A DNA stretch of 64,000 nt from Cytobacillus luteolus (GTDB lineage Bacteria > Bacillota > Bacilli > Bacillales > Bacillaceae_L): NCBI RefSeq assembly GCF_017873715.1, contig NZ_JAGGKM010000001.1, forward strand, positions 124,001-188,000, read 5' to 3'. A program made the position numbers and the translations under genes. Of the stretch, positions 1-8,416 are shown piece by piece. How positions within the stretch are numbered: the first letter of the stretch is position 1; every line of letters starts with the position of its first letter. Under the pieces are notes generated by a model that did no database searches, was not told the DNA's origin, and was given only the letters and a program-made list of their open reading frames with translations.

Positions 1-2
1 AA

Positions 3-68
3 TATACGGTGGCGGAAATTGTTGGGGATAAATTGCAGTCTTATCTAATTTACAAACAATTTGGTTAA
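3..68 (+). other. Possible 3' end of a gene cut by the window start
   Basis: Frame 3 is open from the window edge to a TAA at 66-68 and encodes about 21 residues ending in SYLIYKQFG. A hairpin with a T-rich 3' flank follows about 110 bases later, as expected for the end of a plus-strand gene. The fragment is too short to assign a family, and the reading could be chance. Confidence 0.3.
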
Positions 69-178
69 CCCTGAGAATATCACTATGACTTTCATCAGTG
101 TTCAAATTGTAGTGGCTGATGGAAGGGGAACGCTTTGGATATTAGATACAGCGGCACTAAACTCGAAATGGTTTATCA

Positions 179-222
179 GGAACAGTTTTTTGGTGTTTGT
201 AAAACTGTTCCTTGGAATTTTT
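179..222 (+). terminator. Hairpin with T-rich tail
   Basis: GGAACAGTTTT (179-189) pairs perfectly with AAAACTGTTCC (201-211), and a run of T ends at about 222. The T-run favours termination of plus-strand transcription entering from the left edge. It could also help end the convergent minus-strand coat operon that stops at 222. Confidence 0.45.
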
Positions 223-527
223 TATAATGTCGGTAAGTTCAATGCTGTATTGATATTATTCAAATCTAAACTGATTTGTTCGTTTGTATCCCAAGCATGG
301 TACCATCCTTTTTCTGCCATATATCCGGATAGTTGTTCATGCATATCAAGAGCTTCCACTAAATGGCGAGTGAGTATTTCTTTAATTTCCGGTGTTCCTG
401 CCTCCGTAACTGCCATAGCATAATTTCTTATTCCACTTTTAGCTGAAATGAGTAGATCCATTGCAACCACTTGATCCGATAGTGCGTCCATGCCAGTTAA
501 AGTTTCAATGATTGGATTCATGTTCAT
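222..527 (-). CDS. yraD: CotF-family spore coat protein (YraD-like)
   Basis: This 101-residue protein resembles the CotF/coat F domain family: helical, with a hydrophobic AMDLL segment followed by a charged SAKSGIRNYA stretch and a later HxQLxGYM motif. The same pattern recurs in the 1907-2275 protein. It is the last gene of a minus-strand run matching B. subtilis yraG-yraF-adhB-yraE-yraD. The coat role follows from family knowledge, and sporulation-specific expression is inferred. The start is ambiguous: ATG at 527 is only a few bases from AGGAGA, and a second ATG at 521 has better spacing. It is 12 bases downstream of yraE. Confidence 0.75.
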   Translation of the reverse strand: MNMNPIIETLTGMDALSDQVVAMDLLISAKSGIRNYAMAVTEAGTPEIKEILTRHLVEALDMHEQLSGYMAEKGWYHAWDTNEQISLDLNNINTALNLPTL

Positions 528-539
528 TCATCTCCTAAT

Positions 540-734
540 TTACTGCTTAGCATTTGTAAGAATAGAAGCATATTCTTGTAATTGTCTCGTAGATACATCA
601 ATGTCTTTCTGCATAATATCTTTTAATAGCGGATCTGTAACTAACGCTCTCATAGTTTTGGATTTAGTTAAACAAGTGGTCTTAAATGCAGCAATCTCAT
701 GGACCTCAAGAACTTCATGTAAGGCGTAGTTCAT
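540..734 (-). CDS. yraE: Short CotF-like protein (YraE-like)
   Basis: A 64-residue protein of one or two predicted amphipathic helices. It shares the pattern L-H-E-V-x-x-F-K-T-x-C-L-x-K-S-K with the 81-residue protein at 2292-2537, so the two are paralogues. They look like the N-terminal half of a CotF-type fold, with YraD/YraF supplying the C-terminal half. The start is ATG at 734 behind AGGAGG. Position between adhB and yraD matches yraE of B. subtilis. A spore coat function is by family and synteny only. Confidence 0.7.
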   Translation of the reverse strand: MNYALHEVLEVHEIAAFKTTCLTKSKTMRALVTDPLLKDIMQKDIDVSTRQLQEYASILTNAKQ

Positions 735-751
735 TTTTTATACCTCCTTCC

Positions 752-1888
752 TCAAGGTTTCAACACGACTTTTATACATTCATCCATTTTTGTGTCAAAA
801 ATTTCATAGCCACGCTTCGCTTCACTAAGTGGAAGTACATGACTCACGACATCCCCTGGATCAATTTTTCCGGTCGAAACTAATTCAAACATATATGGCA
901 TATAGTGAATCACAGGTGCTTGCCCAGAACGGATATTGATATTTCGCTGCATAATATCTCCAAGAGGGAAACCATTATATCTGCCGCCGTAAACGCCAGT
1001 AACTTGAATTGTCCCGCCTTTACGCACTGCTTGTGAAGCCATGATAAACGCACTTAATGCTCCGCCTTGAAGCTTCATTCCGCTCGCCAGGAACTCTAAA
1101 TCAGTCATTTTACCGTCCATACCAACTGCATCAATGACAACATCAGCTCCGCCTTTGGTGATTTCCTTCAAATAACTTCCAACATTTTCATGGTCTTCAA
1201 AGTTAACAATTTCTACTTTGTTGGTGCGCTTAGCGTGCTGCAGGCGATAATTGACATAATCAACTGCAATGACTCGCTTTGCCCCTTTTAACCAACAGAA
1301 TTTTTGAGCAAAAAGACCAACTGGACCACAGCCAAGAACAATAACTGTATCTCCATCCTTTACGCCTGCATTGTCAACACTCCAAAAACCAGTAGTCATC
1401 GCATCGGCAATAACTGTTAACTTTTCATCTGGTTCTTCACAAGTCTCTGGAATTTTGAAATGAGTAAAGTTGGCAAAGGGCACTCTTAAATATTCGGCTT
1501 GGCCACCTGGATAGCCACCCGTCGTACCAGAATATCCAAAATAGGCACCCATATCACCATTATCATTAGAATTATCACATTGGCTTTCCAAATGGTTTTT
1601 ACAATAAGTGCATTCACCGCATGCTATATTAAAAGGGATAATGACTCGATCTCCCTTTTTTACCTTAGTCACACCTGGACCAACTTCTTCTACAATTCCC
1701 ATTGGTTCATGGCCAATAATATAGTTTTCTTGCAGGTTAGGAATCATGCCATGAATTAAATGTAAATCAGACCCACATATTGCTGTACTTGTTACTTTAA
1801 TAATCATATCATCTGGTTTCTCAATTTTTGGATCTGGAACTTCTTTGACTACAACATTTTTAATACCTTGATACGTTACTGCCTTCAT
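752..1888 (-). CDS. adhB: Zinc-dependent alcohol dehydrogenase AdhB
   Basis: A 378-residue medium-chain dehydrogenase of normal length. Catalytic zinc ligands are visible as C38 (AICGSD) and H60-E61 (IIGHEP). The structural zinc site is C90, C93, C96 and C104. The Rossmann NAD(P) motif is G186-x-G188-P-V-G191. The enzyme should interconvert alcohols or hydroxy-compounds with aldehydes or ketones in the cytosol or forespore; the substrate is unknown. ATG at 1888 follows GGAGG by nine bases. It sits inside a run of CotF-like coat genes exactly as adhB does in B. subtilis, which suggests co-expression during sporulation. Confidence 0.88.
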   Translation of the reverse strand: MKAVTYQGIKNVVVKEVPDPKIEKPDDMIIKVTSTAICGSDLHLIHGMIPNLQENYIIGHEPMGIVEEVGPGVTKVKKGDRVIIPFNIACGECTYCKNHLESQCDNSNDNGDMGAYFGYSGTTGGYPGGQAEYLRVPFANFTHFKIPETCEEPDEKLTVIADAMTTGFWSVDNAGVKDGDTVIVLGCGPVGLFAQKFCWLKGAKRVIAVDYVNYRLQHAKRTNKVEIVNFEDHENVGSYLKEITKGGADVVIDAVGMDGKMTDLEFLASGMKLQGGALSAFIMASQAVRKGGTIQVTGVYGGRYNGFPLGDIMQRNINIRSGQAPVIHYMPYMFELVSTGKIDPGDVVSHVLPLSEAKRGYEIFDTKMDECIKVVLKP

Positions 1889-1906
1889 TGTTTACAGCCT
1901 CCAGTG

Positions 1907-2275
1907 TTAGTGATCATCAGGTGTCCGGTCAAACATACCTTTTCTATTGGTCTCAACTGGGAATAGATTCATTTTGCCAATCATTAATGTATTGTTTGCA
2001 GAGAGTTGATCTAGTTTATACTGTTCAGTTAGTTCGTATGGATGGAACCATTTTTTATTAATCATTAGTTCTGTAACTTCTTGGTGCATGGCAATACCTT
2101 GCATTAACTGGTTTCGTAAGAGGGTTCTAACATCAGGTGATGCAGACTCCGTTAATGCGACAGCAATATTGCGCACACCTTCTTTTGAACGAAGAAGTAA
2201 ATCCATCGCAAAAGTGGTATCTGCTAGCTCTGGTACGTGTAGCGCGTTTATAGGGTCTAGATAATCCTGGTTCAA
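1907..2275 (-). CDS. yraF: CotF-family spore coat protein (YraF-like)
   Basis: A 122-residue paralogue of the 222-527 protein, sharing [15 protein letters not shown] and A-L-T-E-S-A stretches followed by a histidine-containing helix (MHQEVTELM). It has a longer C-terminal tail ending in a polar segment. The start is TTG at 2275, supported by GGAGG at 2284-2289 with eight bases of spacing. It lies 18 bases upstream of adhB and 16 downstream of yraG. Coat localisation is inferred from the family. Confidence 0.75.
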   Translation of the reverse strand: MNQDYLDPINALHVPELADTTFAMDLLLRSKEGVRNIAVALTESASPDVRTLLRNQLMQGIAMHQEVTELMINKKWFHPYELTEQYKLDQLSANNTLMIGKMNLFPVETNRKGMFDRTPDDH

Positions 2276-2291
2276 TGAATTTGCCTCCTTC

Positions 2292-2537
2292 TCAATTTAT
2301 TATCGGTGTTGGTCGGTTTTGAGGAACTGGAGCTTCAAAAGGTGCGCGTTGATAAACAGCCTGTAATTCTCCAAGAGCTTGCATGGATTGTTCAACATCT
2401 TTTTGCATTAATGCTTTCAAATCTTGATCAAATACGAGTCCTTGCATTAGTTTTGATTTCGCTAAGCATAGGGTTTTAAAATTAATAACTTCATGTAAAT
2501 CCAATGATTCATGATCAGCTAATTTTTGATTATCCAT
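2292..2537 (-). CDS. yraG: Short CotF-like protein (YraG-like)
   Basis: This 81-residue protein heads the coat/adhB operon. Its core ([20 protein letters not shown]) matches the paralogue at 540-734, and it adds a proline-rich C-terminal tail ([11 protein letters not shown]). ATG at 2537 follows an AGGAGG about 11 bases upstream. The arrangement short-long-adhB-short-long suggests that the short and long CotF-like proteins act as pairs; that pairing is inference. Confidence 0.7.
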   Translation of the reverse strand: MDNQKLADHESLDLHEVINFKTLCLAKSKLMQGLVFDQDLKALMQKDVEQSMQALGELQAVYQRAPFEAPVPQNRPTPIIN

Positions 2538-2568
2538 TTCTAATTAACCTCCTTGTTCTTTAATACAA

Positions 2569-2988
2569 TCAATTGTATTGTTCCAAAATAGGAGGGAAAC
2601 ATTCTTTAATGTTTTTTTTATTATTGGGATATAATCTTAGATGGTTGGTTGAAATATTCATGAAATGAGGCAATTTTATGACACATGTAATTGGGAAAAG
2701 TATGTAATCAAACAATAAGCTTGTATTAACTTGTTTTGGAAATCGGGTGGGGTATGGAACATAACCTTTATTTACAACCAGTTTATCGACCAATGATGCA
2801 TAATAACTTTTTAAAAAGAAAACAAGGAGACAGTCCTTTGCAAGTGGTTTTTTAATTAAGTATAAAAGGAACCAATACCAAAGAAATAAAGCAAATTTAT
2901 TAGGTTCTTTTCGAATTTTCGTCCCATGTTTAGCACTTCCATAAGATAGGTTGCCTCTGTCAATACTTGTGATTGGGCCTTCATCCAT
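2569..2988 (-). pseudogene. Decayed CBO0543-like membrane protein gene
   Basis: The open frame holds a stretch typical of the CBO0543 family of small Bacillus membrane proteins: WYWFLLYLIKK, KDCLLVFFLKSYYASLVDK, KGYVPYPTRFPK and LLFDYILFPITCV. Family members normally continue with more membrane segments. Here the reading frame diverges after FPITCV: a neighbouring frame briefly gives HEYFNQPSK, then stops. The 5' part also lacks a good start, and an overlapping frame (2856-3074) ends inside it. I read this as a frameshifted remnant. Family assignment is from memory of the conserved block and is moderately sure. Confidence 0.4.
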
Positions 2989-3293
2989 TCTGTGACAGGC
3001 ATTATATTCCCGCCGTCATCTGCAATAGCAATAACCTCTGATATACCAAGTTCTATTACTTTCTGTTCTGTCACCTTTAATCAGCATTTTGACAACATCC
3101 AGCGTTATTCCCTCGTTTCATTACTCTCCTTTAAGACTATTTCCATGAATTTTGATTTTATTATTGAGGTCGGCCGATGTGTTAATACAAAGTTTTTAGT
3201 TCGAAATATCCTTCACACATGAAAGAGTTCCTAAATTGCAAAAACTCATCCGGACCACTTTCAAACAAAGCGCCATTAATTTATCTGAAATCA

Positions 3294-3329
3294 AAAATAC
3301 CTGTATTAGAGATTACTCCATAATACAGG
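3294..3329 (-). terminator. Rho-independent terminator for the 54-aa gene
   Basis: CCTGTATTA (3300-3308) and TAATACAGG (3321-3329) form a perfect nine-pair stem. On the minus strand it is followed by TATTTTTG. The rest of 3075-3431 shows no convincing gene. Confidence 0.6.
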
Positions 3330-3431
3330 CTCTTCGACGTTAGTTTGTGAATCTTTTGAACTTCTGCAAATAGGAATTTACCCAGATTGACTTTTGATTA
3401 TCCCTTAACTGTTCAAAAAAATAAAAACTTG

Positions 3432-3596
3432 CTAAATGATAGGGTAATTAAAACCATAACGAGGGTTTGTATAGAATGGCGGTCTCCATCCTATTTCCGA
3501 CATTTGCCAGGAATGATTGATATAATCCATCGTTACTTTTTCATCGGAATAGTTTACCAGCAATAATTTTACTTCCGGATTAAATTCGAATCGCAA
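3432..3596 (-). CDS. Small hypothetical protein, 54 aa
   Basis: A short gene starting with TTG at 3596, eight bases after a perfect AGGAGG (3605-3610), and ending with TAG at 3432. The protein has a charged N-terminal half (RFEFNPEVK, YSDEKVTMDY) and an aromatic, proline-rich C-terminus (WRPPFYTNPRYGFNY). It has no membrane segment. A terminator hairpin about 100 bases downstream on the same strand supports a real transcript. I do not recognise the family. The Y/F/N/P-rich tail resembles small spore-associated proteins in style only. Confidence 0.6.
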   Translation of the reverse strand: MRFEFNPEVKLLLVNYSDEKVTMDYINHSWQMSEIGWRPPFYTNPRYGFNYPII

Positions 3597-3783
3597 AATA
3601 GCAGCCTCCTTGATATTTTATCTTACGTTTTACCTTATTCAAAGCCCATCAATGAGGAGCAAGTCTTTATTTTCAAGATAGTCTTCGAACAGGTACCCTT
3701 AATATAATTTATGGATGGAAACAGGCACTTCACTTTTCTGCCCATCATACTGTAAACAGAACGTTATTATCAGGAGGTTTGCC

Positions 3784-5013
3784 ATGAGTCAAGATAAGAA
3801 AGATCGCCAAATGCCACAGATGAATCCAATGCAAGATATTGATTCTGTGGATCAAATGGATTCCATGGACCAAATGTCGGAAATGAACCAACTTCAAATG
3901 TATTATATGCAACAAGCACATCAGATGCCGTATTACCAGGTGCCTCAAACGCCTCAAATGCCTCAATATCACATGTCACAAATGGATCAGTATCCAGGGG
4001 GCAACGTGATGAGCCAATATCAAAAAAATCATGTGATGGGTCTGAAGAATCAAACGAAGCTGCAGCAGATCCAACAGCTGCAACAAGCGTTTGATGCAAA
4101 CAAAGTGGAACACCCATACCCGATGTACCCTAACTATGGGAAAATAACTAGGTATGAGGAAATTCCGTTGAATTTACCGGAACAGCGCCAGCTCTTTCAT
4201 CCAGGTGTAGAGGGGTTAATGGTGCCCCGGCCGATCATTGAAAACCCAAATTACAAAGGCAGCGGAAAATTAAAAGGGAAGGTCGCGCTTATTACAGGTG
4301 GTGACAGCGGAATTGGGGCGGCAGTCGCAATTGCATTTGCCAAAGAAGGCGCGGACGTAGCCATTGCTTATTTAAATGAACATGAGGATGCAAACCGAAC
4401 CAGAACGAGGATCGAACAACTCGGTCAGCGTTGTTTGTTATTGCCGGGTGACTTGCGGGATAAACGGCAGTGTGTCGCAATCGTAGAGCAAACTATAAGA
4501 ACGTTTGGCCGTCTGGATGTCCTCTGCAACCATGTAGGGATCCAGTTCCAGCAAAAGAGCCTAACGGACATTACGGACCAGCAATTCGATGATACATTTA
4601 AGGTGAATATCTATTCCCACTTCTATACAACCAGAGCAGCACTTCCATACATGAAACCGGGAAGTTCAATCATTCAAACTTCTTCTGTAGTGACTTATGT
4701 TGGAGAAAAACAAATGATCGATTACACTGCAACAAAGGGGGCTAACGTGGGATTCACGCGCGCTTTGGCGAATAATGTGGTAAATAGAGGGATCCGGGTT
4801 AATGCTGTAGCACCTGGGCGGATTTGGACACCTCTTATCGCAGCTAGCTTCTCATCTGACCAGGTTGCTGTATATGGTGCCTCAAACCCGATGCAACGGG
4901 TAGCCCATCCATTTGAGCTTGCCCCAACGTATGTGTATTTAGCTTCTGATGATTCGCGCTTCGTTACAGGCCAAGTGCTTCATGTAGACGGTGGGGAATC
5001 TACTCATTCATAA
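3784..5013 (+). CDS. SDR oxidoreductase with Met/Gln-rich N-terminal extension
   Basis: From ATG 3784 (AGGAGG just upstream) the protein has 409 residues. Residues 161-409 form a short-chain dehydrogenase: cofactor motif TGGDSGIG at 171-178, catalytic S301, Y314 and K318. It resembles the YhdF/YhxC group of Bacillus general-stress or spore SDRs. The usual NNAG motif is CNHVG at 248-252, which is odd. Residues 1-110 are low-complexity and rich in Met, Gln, Tyr and Pro, with 16 methionines in the first 85 residues. Such tails are typical of Bacillus coat-like proteins, so spore-surface targeting is possible. Substrate unknown. The gene appears monocistronic. Confidence 0.85.
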   Translation: MSQDKKDRQMPQMNPMQDIDSVDQMDSMDQMSEMNQLQMYYMQQAHQMPYYQVPQTPQMPQYHMSQMDQYPGGNVMSQYQKNHVMGLKNQTKLQQIQQLQQAFDANKVEHPYPMYPNYGKITRYEEIPLNLPEQRQLFHPGVEGLMVPRPIIENPNYKGSGKLKGKVALITGGDSGIGAAVAIAFAKEGADVAIAYLNEHEDANRTRTRIEQLGQRCLLLPGDLRDKRQCVAIVEQTIRTFGRLDVLCNHVGIQFQQKSLTDITDQQFDDTFKVNIYSHFYTTRAALPYMKPGSSIIQTSSVVTYVGEKQMIDYTATKGANVGFTRALANNVVNRGIRVNAVAPGRIWTPLIAASFSSDQVAVYGASNPMQRVAHPFELAPTYVYLASDDSRFVTGQVLHVDGGESTHS

Positions 5014-5609
5014 TCAGCAGGATAAATAGGATGAACTAATAAGAGGCCGCACTTAAAAGGTTGATGAAAACCTTTTGGAGCAGCTTCTTACAGAGTGTCT
5101 GGTATTTTATTGATGTATATTATGGCAGTATGTTTATTAATCTGTATAAATAATTTCTCAAATAATATCTTTATAAATCTGTATAAATGCTACGCGCTTC
5201 ATGGTAACGGCTCAATGTTAATGATATTACACACTTCAGCTTACGGGCGGCATGATGTAATATGGCCTTTTACATGATAAAATAATTAATTAGCATAAGG
5301 TAAACAATACTACATCTATATTTATCTGCCATCACCATCCAAGCCATATGGTATGTGGGAACATAGTTCCCATATGAAAATTAAGAGGATGTTTAAAAAA
5401 ATTTCTGATTCTAATTTTGTTTACCCACTTGCTGCTCAGTACAACGATACTAGCATACACAACCATTATGAGACGATTACCCAAAAAGTAATCGTCTCTT
5501 TCTTATTCAAAAGGATCAAAAAAGCGGTTCATACTTACTCAGTTGGTATTTTCGGTGTTTGTATAGGTAATCCTTAGTTACTAATAAGAACTAAGGAGAG
5601 TTGATTATT
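5014..5609 (+). other. Gene-poor stretch with one terminator-like hairpin
   Basis: No ORF with a credible ribosome binding site or family resemblance was found. A stem around 5057-5078 (AAAAGGTT/AACCTTTT) lies 44 bases after the SDR gene but lacks a T-tract. A clean terminator sits at 5470-5504 with no recognisable gene before it, which suggests that a gene has been lost here. Confidence 0.5.
5470..5504 (+). terminator. Orphan rho-independent terminator
   Basis: GAGACGATTAC (5470-5480) pairs perfectly with GTAATCGTCTC (5488-5498) and is followed by TTTCTT. No intact gene precedes it within about 450 bases. Confidence 0.65.
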
Positions 5610-5774
5610 ATGAATCTAGGTGAGCATATATTATCAGATTTAGTTGCTGCTTTAAAAGATTTGTAACCTGATATTGAAGTGGAAAGTACAAAGAATAAAT
5701 TATCTACTGTTCTATCAGAGTATTATTTTCAAAGAGTTGAGTTAGGCAAAAGAATCCTATTTGCCAAGCGCTAA
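5610..5774 (+). pseudogene. Probable remnant of a tyrosine recombinase N-terminus
   Basis: An ATG at 5610 behind AAGGAGAG opens a frame that hits TAA after 18 codons (5664-5666). The same frame then stays open for 35 more codons to 5774. Read through, it gives a helical sequence (ILSDLVAALKDL-stop-PDIEVES, KNKLSTVLSEYYFQRVE) resembling the SAM-like N-terminal arm region of some Bacillus phage-type integrases, where the stop position is usually Tyr. The catalytic domain is absent. Downstream sequence to 6026 has a partly open frame (from 5761) that I cannot assign. Family call from memory, so tentative. Confidence 0.35.
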
Positions 5775-6026
5775 GATTATTAGTAAACGGAATGTTCCAA
5801 TCGTAGAGAAGGGACAACGTACCAATAATGATAATTTTATTAGAACGTTTGGATGTCAACCATACAATAAAGAATACTTCATAAAAGAAGAAGGAGTGGC
5901 ACCTATAATCAAGGTGATGCAGAGCGTAATAAGGTTTTTAGTGTTAAAATTAGGTAATTAGGTGGGAGTGAATTAGATTGCAAAATAGGATAACTGAAGT
6001 AAATAAAAATATATGGAGGTATAGTT

Positions 6027-6314
6027 ATGTGGGCAATATTAGGGGTTATTGCCATAGTAGTAACTGTTATAAATCTTTCTTTGTATGCAGCAGGAAAGGA
6101 TTATAAGCTTGCTATGGCGATGGCATTATCATTTACAGCATTAACAATTTGTGCAGATTACAGTTATGTATCTCGGTGGGTAAAAGTGGAAGATTGGGCG
6201 GCTTTATCAGATGTAGTACCTGGTATGGCAAGGGCATTATGGTTTTTGACAATTGTTTCTATCTTGCTAAATATAGCACCTATATTTTTAGAACGAAAAC
6301 GTAAGAAAATATGA
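6027..6314 (+). CDS. Small integral membrane protein, 95 aa
   Basis: ATG 6027 follows TGGAGG with good spacing. The protein has three hydrophobic segments, at about residues 2-22, 30-45 and 68-86, a short loop with VSRWVKVEDWAALSDVVP, and a basic C-terminus (ERKRKKI). Similar conserved hypothetical membrane proteins with the VKVEDW-AL-DVVP loop occur in Bacillaceae, but no function is known to me. A weak terminator follows at 6377-6400, so it is probably monocistronic. Confidence 0.7.
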   Translation: MWAILGVIAIVVTVINLSLYAAGKDYKLAMAMALSFTALTICADYSYVSRWVKVEDWAALSDVVPGMARALWFLTIVSILLNIAPIFLERKRKKI

Positions 6315-6376
6315 CTTATTATCACATCAATTATATAATGTTAAACTATTGTGTAAGTCGTTATGTATAACTAAGT

Positions 6377-6400
6377 CGATCACTAATTTGGTCGTCTTTT
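6377..6400 (+). terminator. Weak rho-independent terminator
   Basis: CGATCA pairs with TGGTCG (one G-T pair) and is followed by TCTTTTTCTC. It lies 63 bases after the 95-aa membrane protein. Nothing else is evident between 6401 and 6677. Confidence 0.45.
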
Positions 6401-6677
6401 TCTCATCTGAATTCAGATTTTCCATGGAATATAATGTTAAAATTAAAAATTAAAGTTAGGCAATATTGTACTATGCAGACTTTTAGCAGCACTTAAGCGG
6501 TAAACCCTATATCCACTTAAAATAAAGATCAATATCATTACAAATAGCAATGGTAATATGAAAAATGTACAAAAAAAATAAATAAAAAGAAATGTTGAGG
6601 GACATACAAGGATGTTAGCCCTAGGAATAATACATTTCGTTTTATTTAATAGTTACTAACAAATGATAAATTAAAGG

Positions 6678-6842
6678 CTATCTGTTATTTACGCCTTTAT
6701 CTAAGCTATCAATATGAACAAGAATTGTTTTATAAGCACTAGCAAAGCTGCTTTCGACTAATTCACAGCCCCCACTGCTATATATCCAAAGAATTTTGTA
6801 TTCCTTACCTTCGAAATATACAATATCACCTATTTCAAACAT
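6678..6842 (-). CDS. Small hypothetical protein, 54 aa
   Basis: ATG at 6842 is preceded by AGGAGGG (6846-6852) and the frame ends with TAG at 6678. The N-terminus (MFEIGDIVYFEGKEYKILW) looks like a small beta-barrel of SH3/KOW type, as in many short proteins that begin with a G-D-x-V-x-F strand. The rest is mixed and soluble. No neighbour shares its strand closely, so context gives no role. Real by start signal and codon pattern; function unknown. Confidence 0.6.
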   Translation of the reverse strand: MFEIGDIVYFEGKEYKILWIYSSGGCELVESSFASAYKTILVHIDSLDKGVNNR

Positions 6843-7035
6843 TAACCCTCCTGTAAAGACCTAGGGCTAACAGTTAGACTATAAAGTAAATAACGAGTAT
6901 TAGATATAGGTCTAAAAGCCTACGTGAAATTTATGGGATTTCAAAACACCGCTACAGTTATAAAATACTGGAAATAATAAGAAACTTTTTCATTTCCAAT
7001 TCGTATTAAAGAGTACGGTTAGGAGGAGATTTTGA

Positions 7036-7299
7036 ATGAAAAAAGAGTTTAATGTTACATATGATGGCCATCATATTCAAGTGATAAATACATGGTTTAA
7101 TGGGGAAAAGTTATATGTTGACGGGAAGTTACAGGATCAAAATCTAGGGCTTGGTTTGTCAAGGGCTTCTTTAACAGGTACCCTTCGAAGTTCTAATGAT
7201 GTTATCAAGAATATTAAGGTAAGAATTGGCGGTAATTTTTCTATTCAATGTAGGATTTTTATTGATAATGTTTTGATTTATCCTACTAATGTAGAGTAG
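7036..7299 (+). CDS. Conserved hypothetical protein, 87 aa
   Basis: ATG 7036 follows TAGGAGGAG by about eight bases. The protein is beta-rich and soluble, with KEFNVTYDGHHIQV, WFNGEKLYVDGKLQDQN, a glycine/leucine turn (LGLGL) and a hydrophobic C-terminal strand (FIDNVLIYP). The pattern of a ligand-like strand, VDGK turn and final strand resembles small beta-sandwich proteins found as conserved hypotheticals in Bacillus. I know no function. A strong terminator lies 145 bases downstream. Confidence 0.65.
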   Translation: MKKEFNVTYDGHHIQVINTWFNGEKLYVDGKLQDQNLGLGLSRASLTGTLRSSNDVIKNIKVRIGGNFSIQCRIFIDNVLIYPTNVE

Positions 7300-7443
7300 A
7301 AAATTTGACACCAATCCTTTTTTTGAATAAAAATCGGAACCTTTTATAATAAAAGTAATAAGTTGTTATTACAATTCACCTCCAATTGAATTGTACTTGC
7401 GTGATAGCACTGTTTCTTTCCTTCTAATCGGTAAGAACGGAGT

Positions 7444-7485
7444 AAGGCAATTACCCTTGGGAAAGGTAATTGCCTTTTATTTTTT
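7444..7485 (+). terminator. Strong rho-independent terminator
   Basis: AAGGCAATTACC (7444-7455) pairs perfectly with GGTAATTGCCTT (7464-7475), followed by TTATTTTTT. It ends transcription from the 87-aa gene. Confidence 0.85.
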
Positions 7486-7505
7486 GTAGCCGAAAAGAAA
7501 CTAGT

Positions 7506-8216
7506 TCAGTTAACCGGACCATAAAAAGGATTCTTCTCAATCGAGTGATGTGGAATAAAATCAATTGTTTTCGCTTGATACATGTTTTGGCGGTATTCAT
7601 AAGTAATAATTACATCTCCAACAAACATCCCAGGAGATACTTGTCCGCTTAATCTGACCATCAGACAATTGTTAATCACTTCATAATCAACTATGCTCCC
7701 AAAACCTATATCATCAAATAGATTGTCAGGTTTAATTTCAAAAGGGGATAGATCTATTGCCCACTTTTTATTGTTCACAATGATTTCAGCTTTATCTTTA
7801 TTTAACTTTGTTTTTACGTTCTTTTTTAAAATTGCTAAAGGATGATCCACAATCTCTTCAATCAGCCGATTATCCAGTGTATTAAACACATACACATCTT
7901 CCCATAAAAGACCTGTCCCATGCCCTTTGGTTAAGGTTATAACTAGCTCTTCTCTTTTGTCATTGTTGATGTCTTTATAAAAAATTTGCGGAGCATAGGT
8001 AGGATTCGTTTCGCTATTCCAAAAAGGCCTTGTGTAAACTCCCCCTTTGAAATCTATTTTAAATCCTCTGTACAAGCTATCTATTTTCTTAGCGTAAAGG
8101 GTTATATTCTCTTTATTATTCAAACTAACGATTTCATAGCCTTCAAAATCTGTAACTGCAGTGATAGGAGAATTGATAAGAAGAAATCCTATCATCAAAC
8201 TGATTCCCAGTTTCAT
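7506..8216 (-). CDS. Secreted hypothetical protein, 236 aa
   Basis: ATG at 8216 is chosen because GAGGTG ends six bases upstream. The alternative GTG at 8225 would overlap that site. Residues 1-20 form a signal peptide (MKLGISLMIGFLLINSPITA). The mature part is beta-rich. A DINNDKREELVIT stretch is an FG-GAP/VCBS-like calcium-loop motif, followed by GTGLLWEDVYVFN. Such single-blade proteins occur as exported hypotheticals in Bacillus. It is divergent from the DUF4153 gene. Function unknown. Confidence 0.65.
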   Translation of the reverse strand: MKLGISLMIGFLLINSPITAVTDFEGYEIVSLNNKENITLYAKKIDSLYRGFKIDFKGGVYTRPFWNSETNPTYAPQIFYKDINNDKREELVITLTKGHGTGLLWEDVYVFNTLDNRLIEEIVDHPLAILKKNVKTKLNKDKAEIIVNNKKWAIDLSPFEIKPDNLFDDIGFGSIVDYEVINNCLMVRLSGQVSPGMFVGDVIITYEYRQNMYQAKTIDFIPHHSIEKNPFYGPVN

Positions 8217-8349
8217 AGACAACACCTCATTTTATTGTTCCCTGATCTTTATGCTTATGTATTAACTTCTTTAAAAACTCTAATTTCATTGGAGTCCTTA
8301 CTGCGGATAGACTTGCAATAAATTTTTAATAAATGATAACATATATTTA

Positions 8350-8378
8350 TTGATAAACAATAAATTACATGCTAAAAT
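8350..8378 (+). promoter_or_regulatory. SigA-type promoter for the DUF4153 gene
   Basis: TTGATA (8350-8355) and TAAAAT (8373-8378) are separated by 17 bases, 39 bases before the start codon. The inverted repeat TTATTG-ATAAA-CAATAA (8347-8363) overlaps the -35 box and could be an operator. Confidence 0.6.
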
Positions 8379-8416
8379 CAAACCAACAAGATAACTGTAG
8401 TCGGGAGGCATGAACG

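Noticed and set aside
2856-3074. Minus-strand 72-aa ORF
   Set aside because: It overlaps the CBO0543-like remnant in another frame. It might be its displaced 5' end, but no family features are visible, so it is not listed as a gene.
3745-4117. His/Leu-rich and Ser/Phe-rich ORFs on the minus strand
   Set aside because: They are shadows of the Met/Gln-rich N-terminus of the SDR gene; composition mirrors CAT and CTT complements.
5095-5577. Two plus-strand ORFs of 60 and 74 aa
   Set aside because: No ribosome binding sites; the second reads through the terminator hairpin at 5470.
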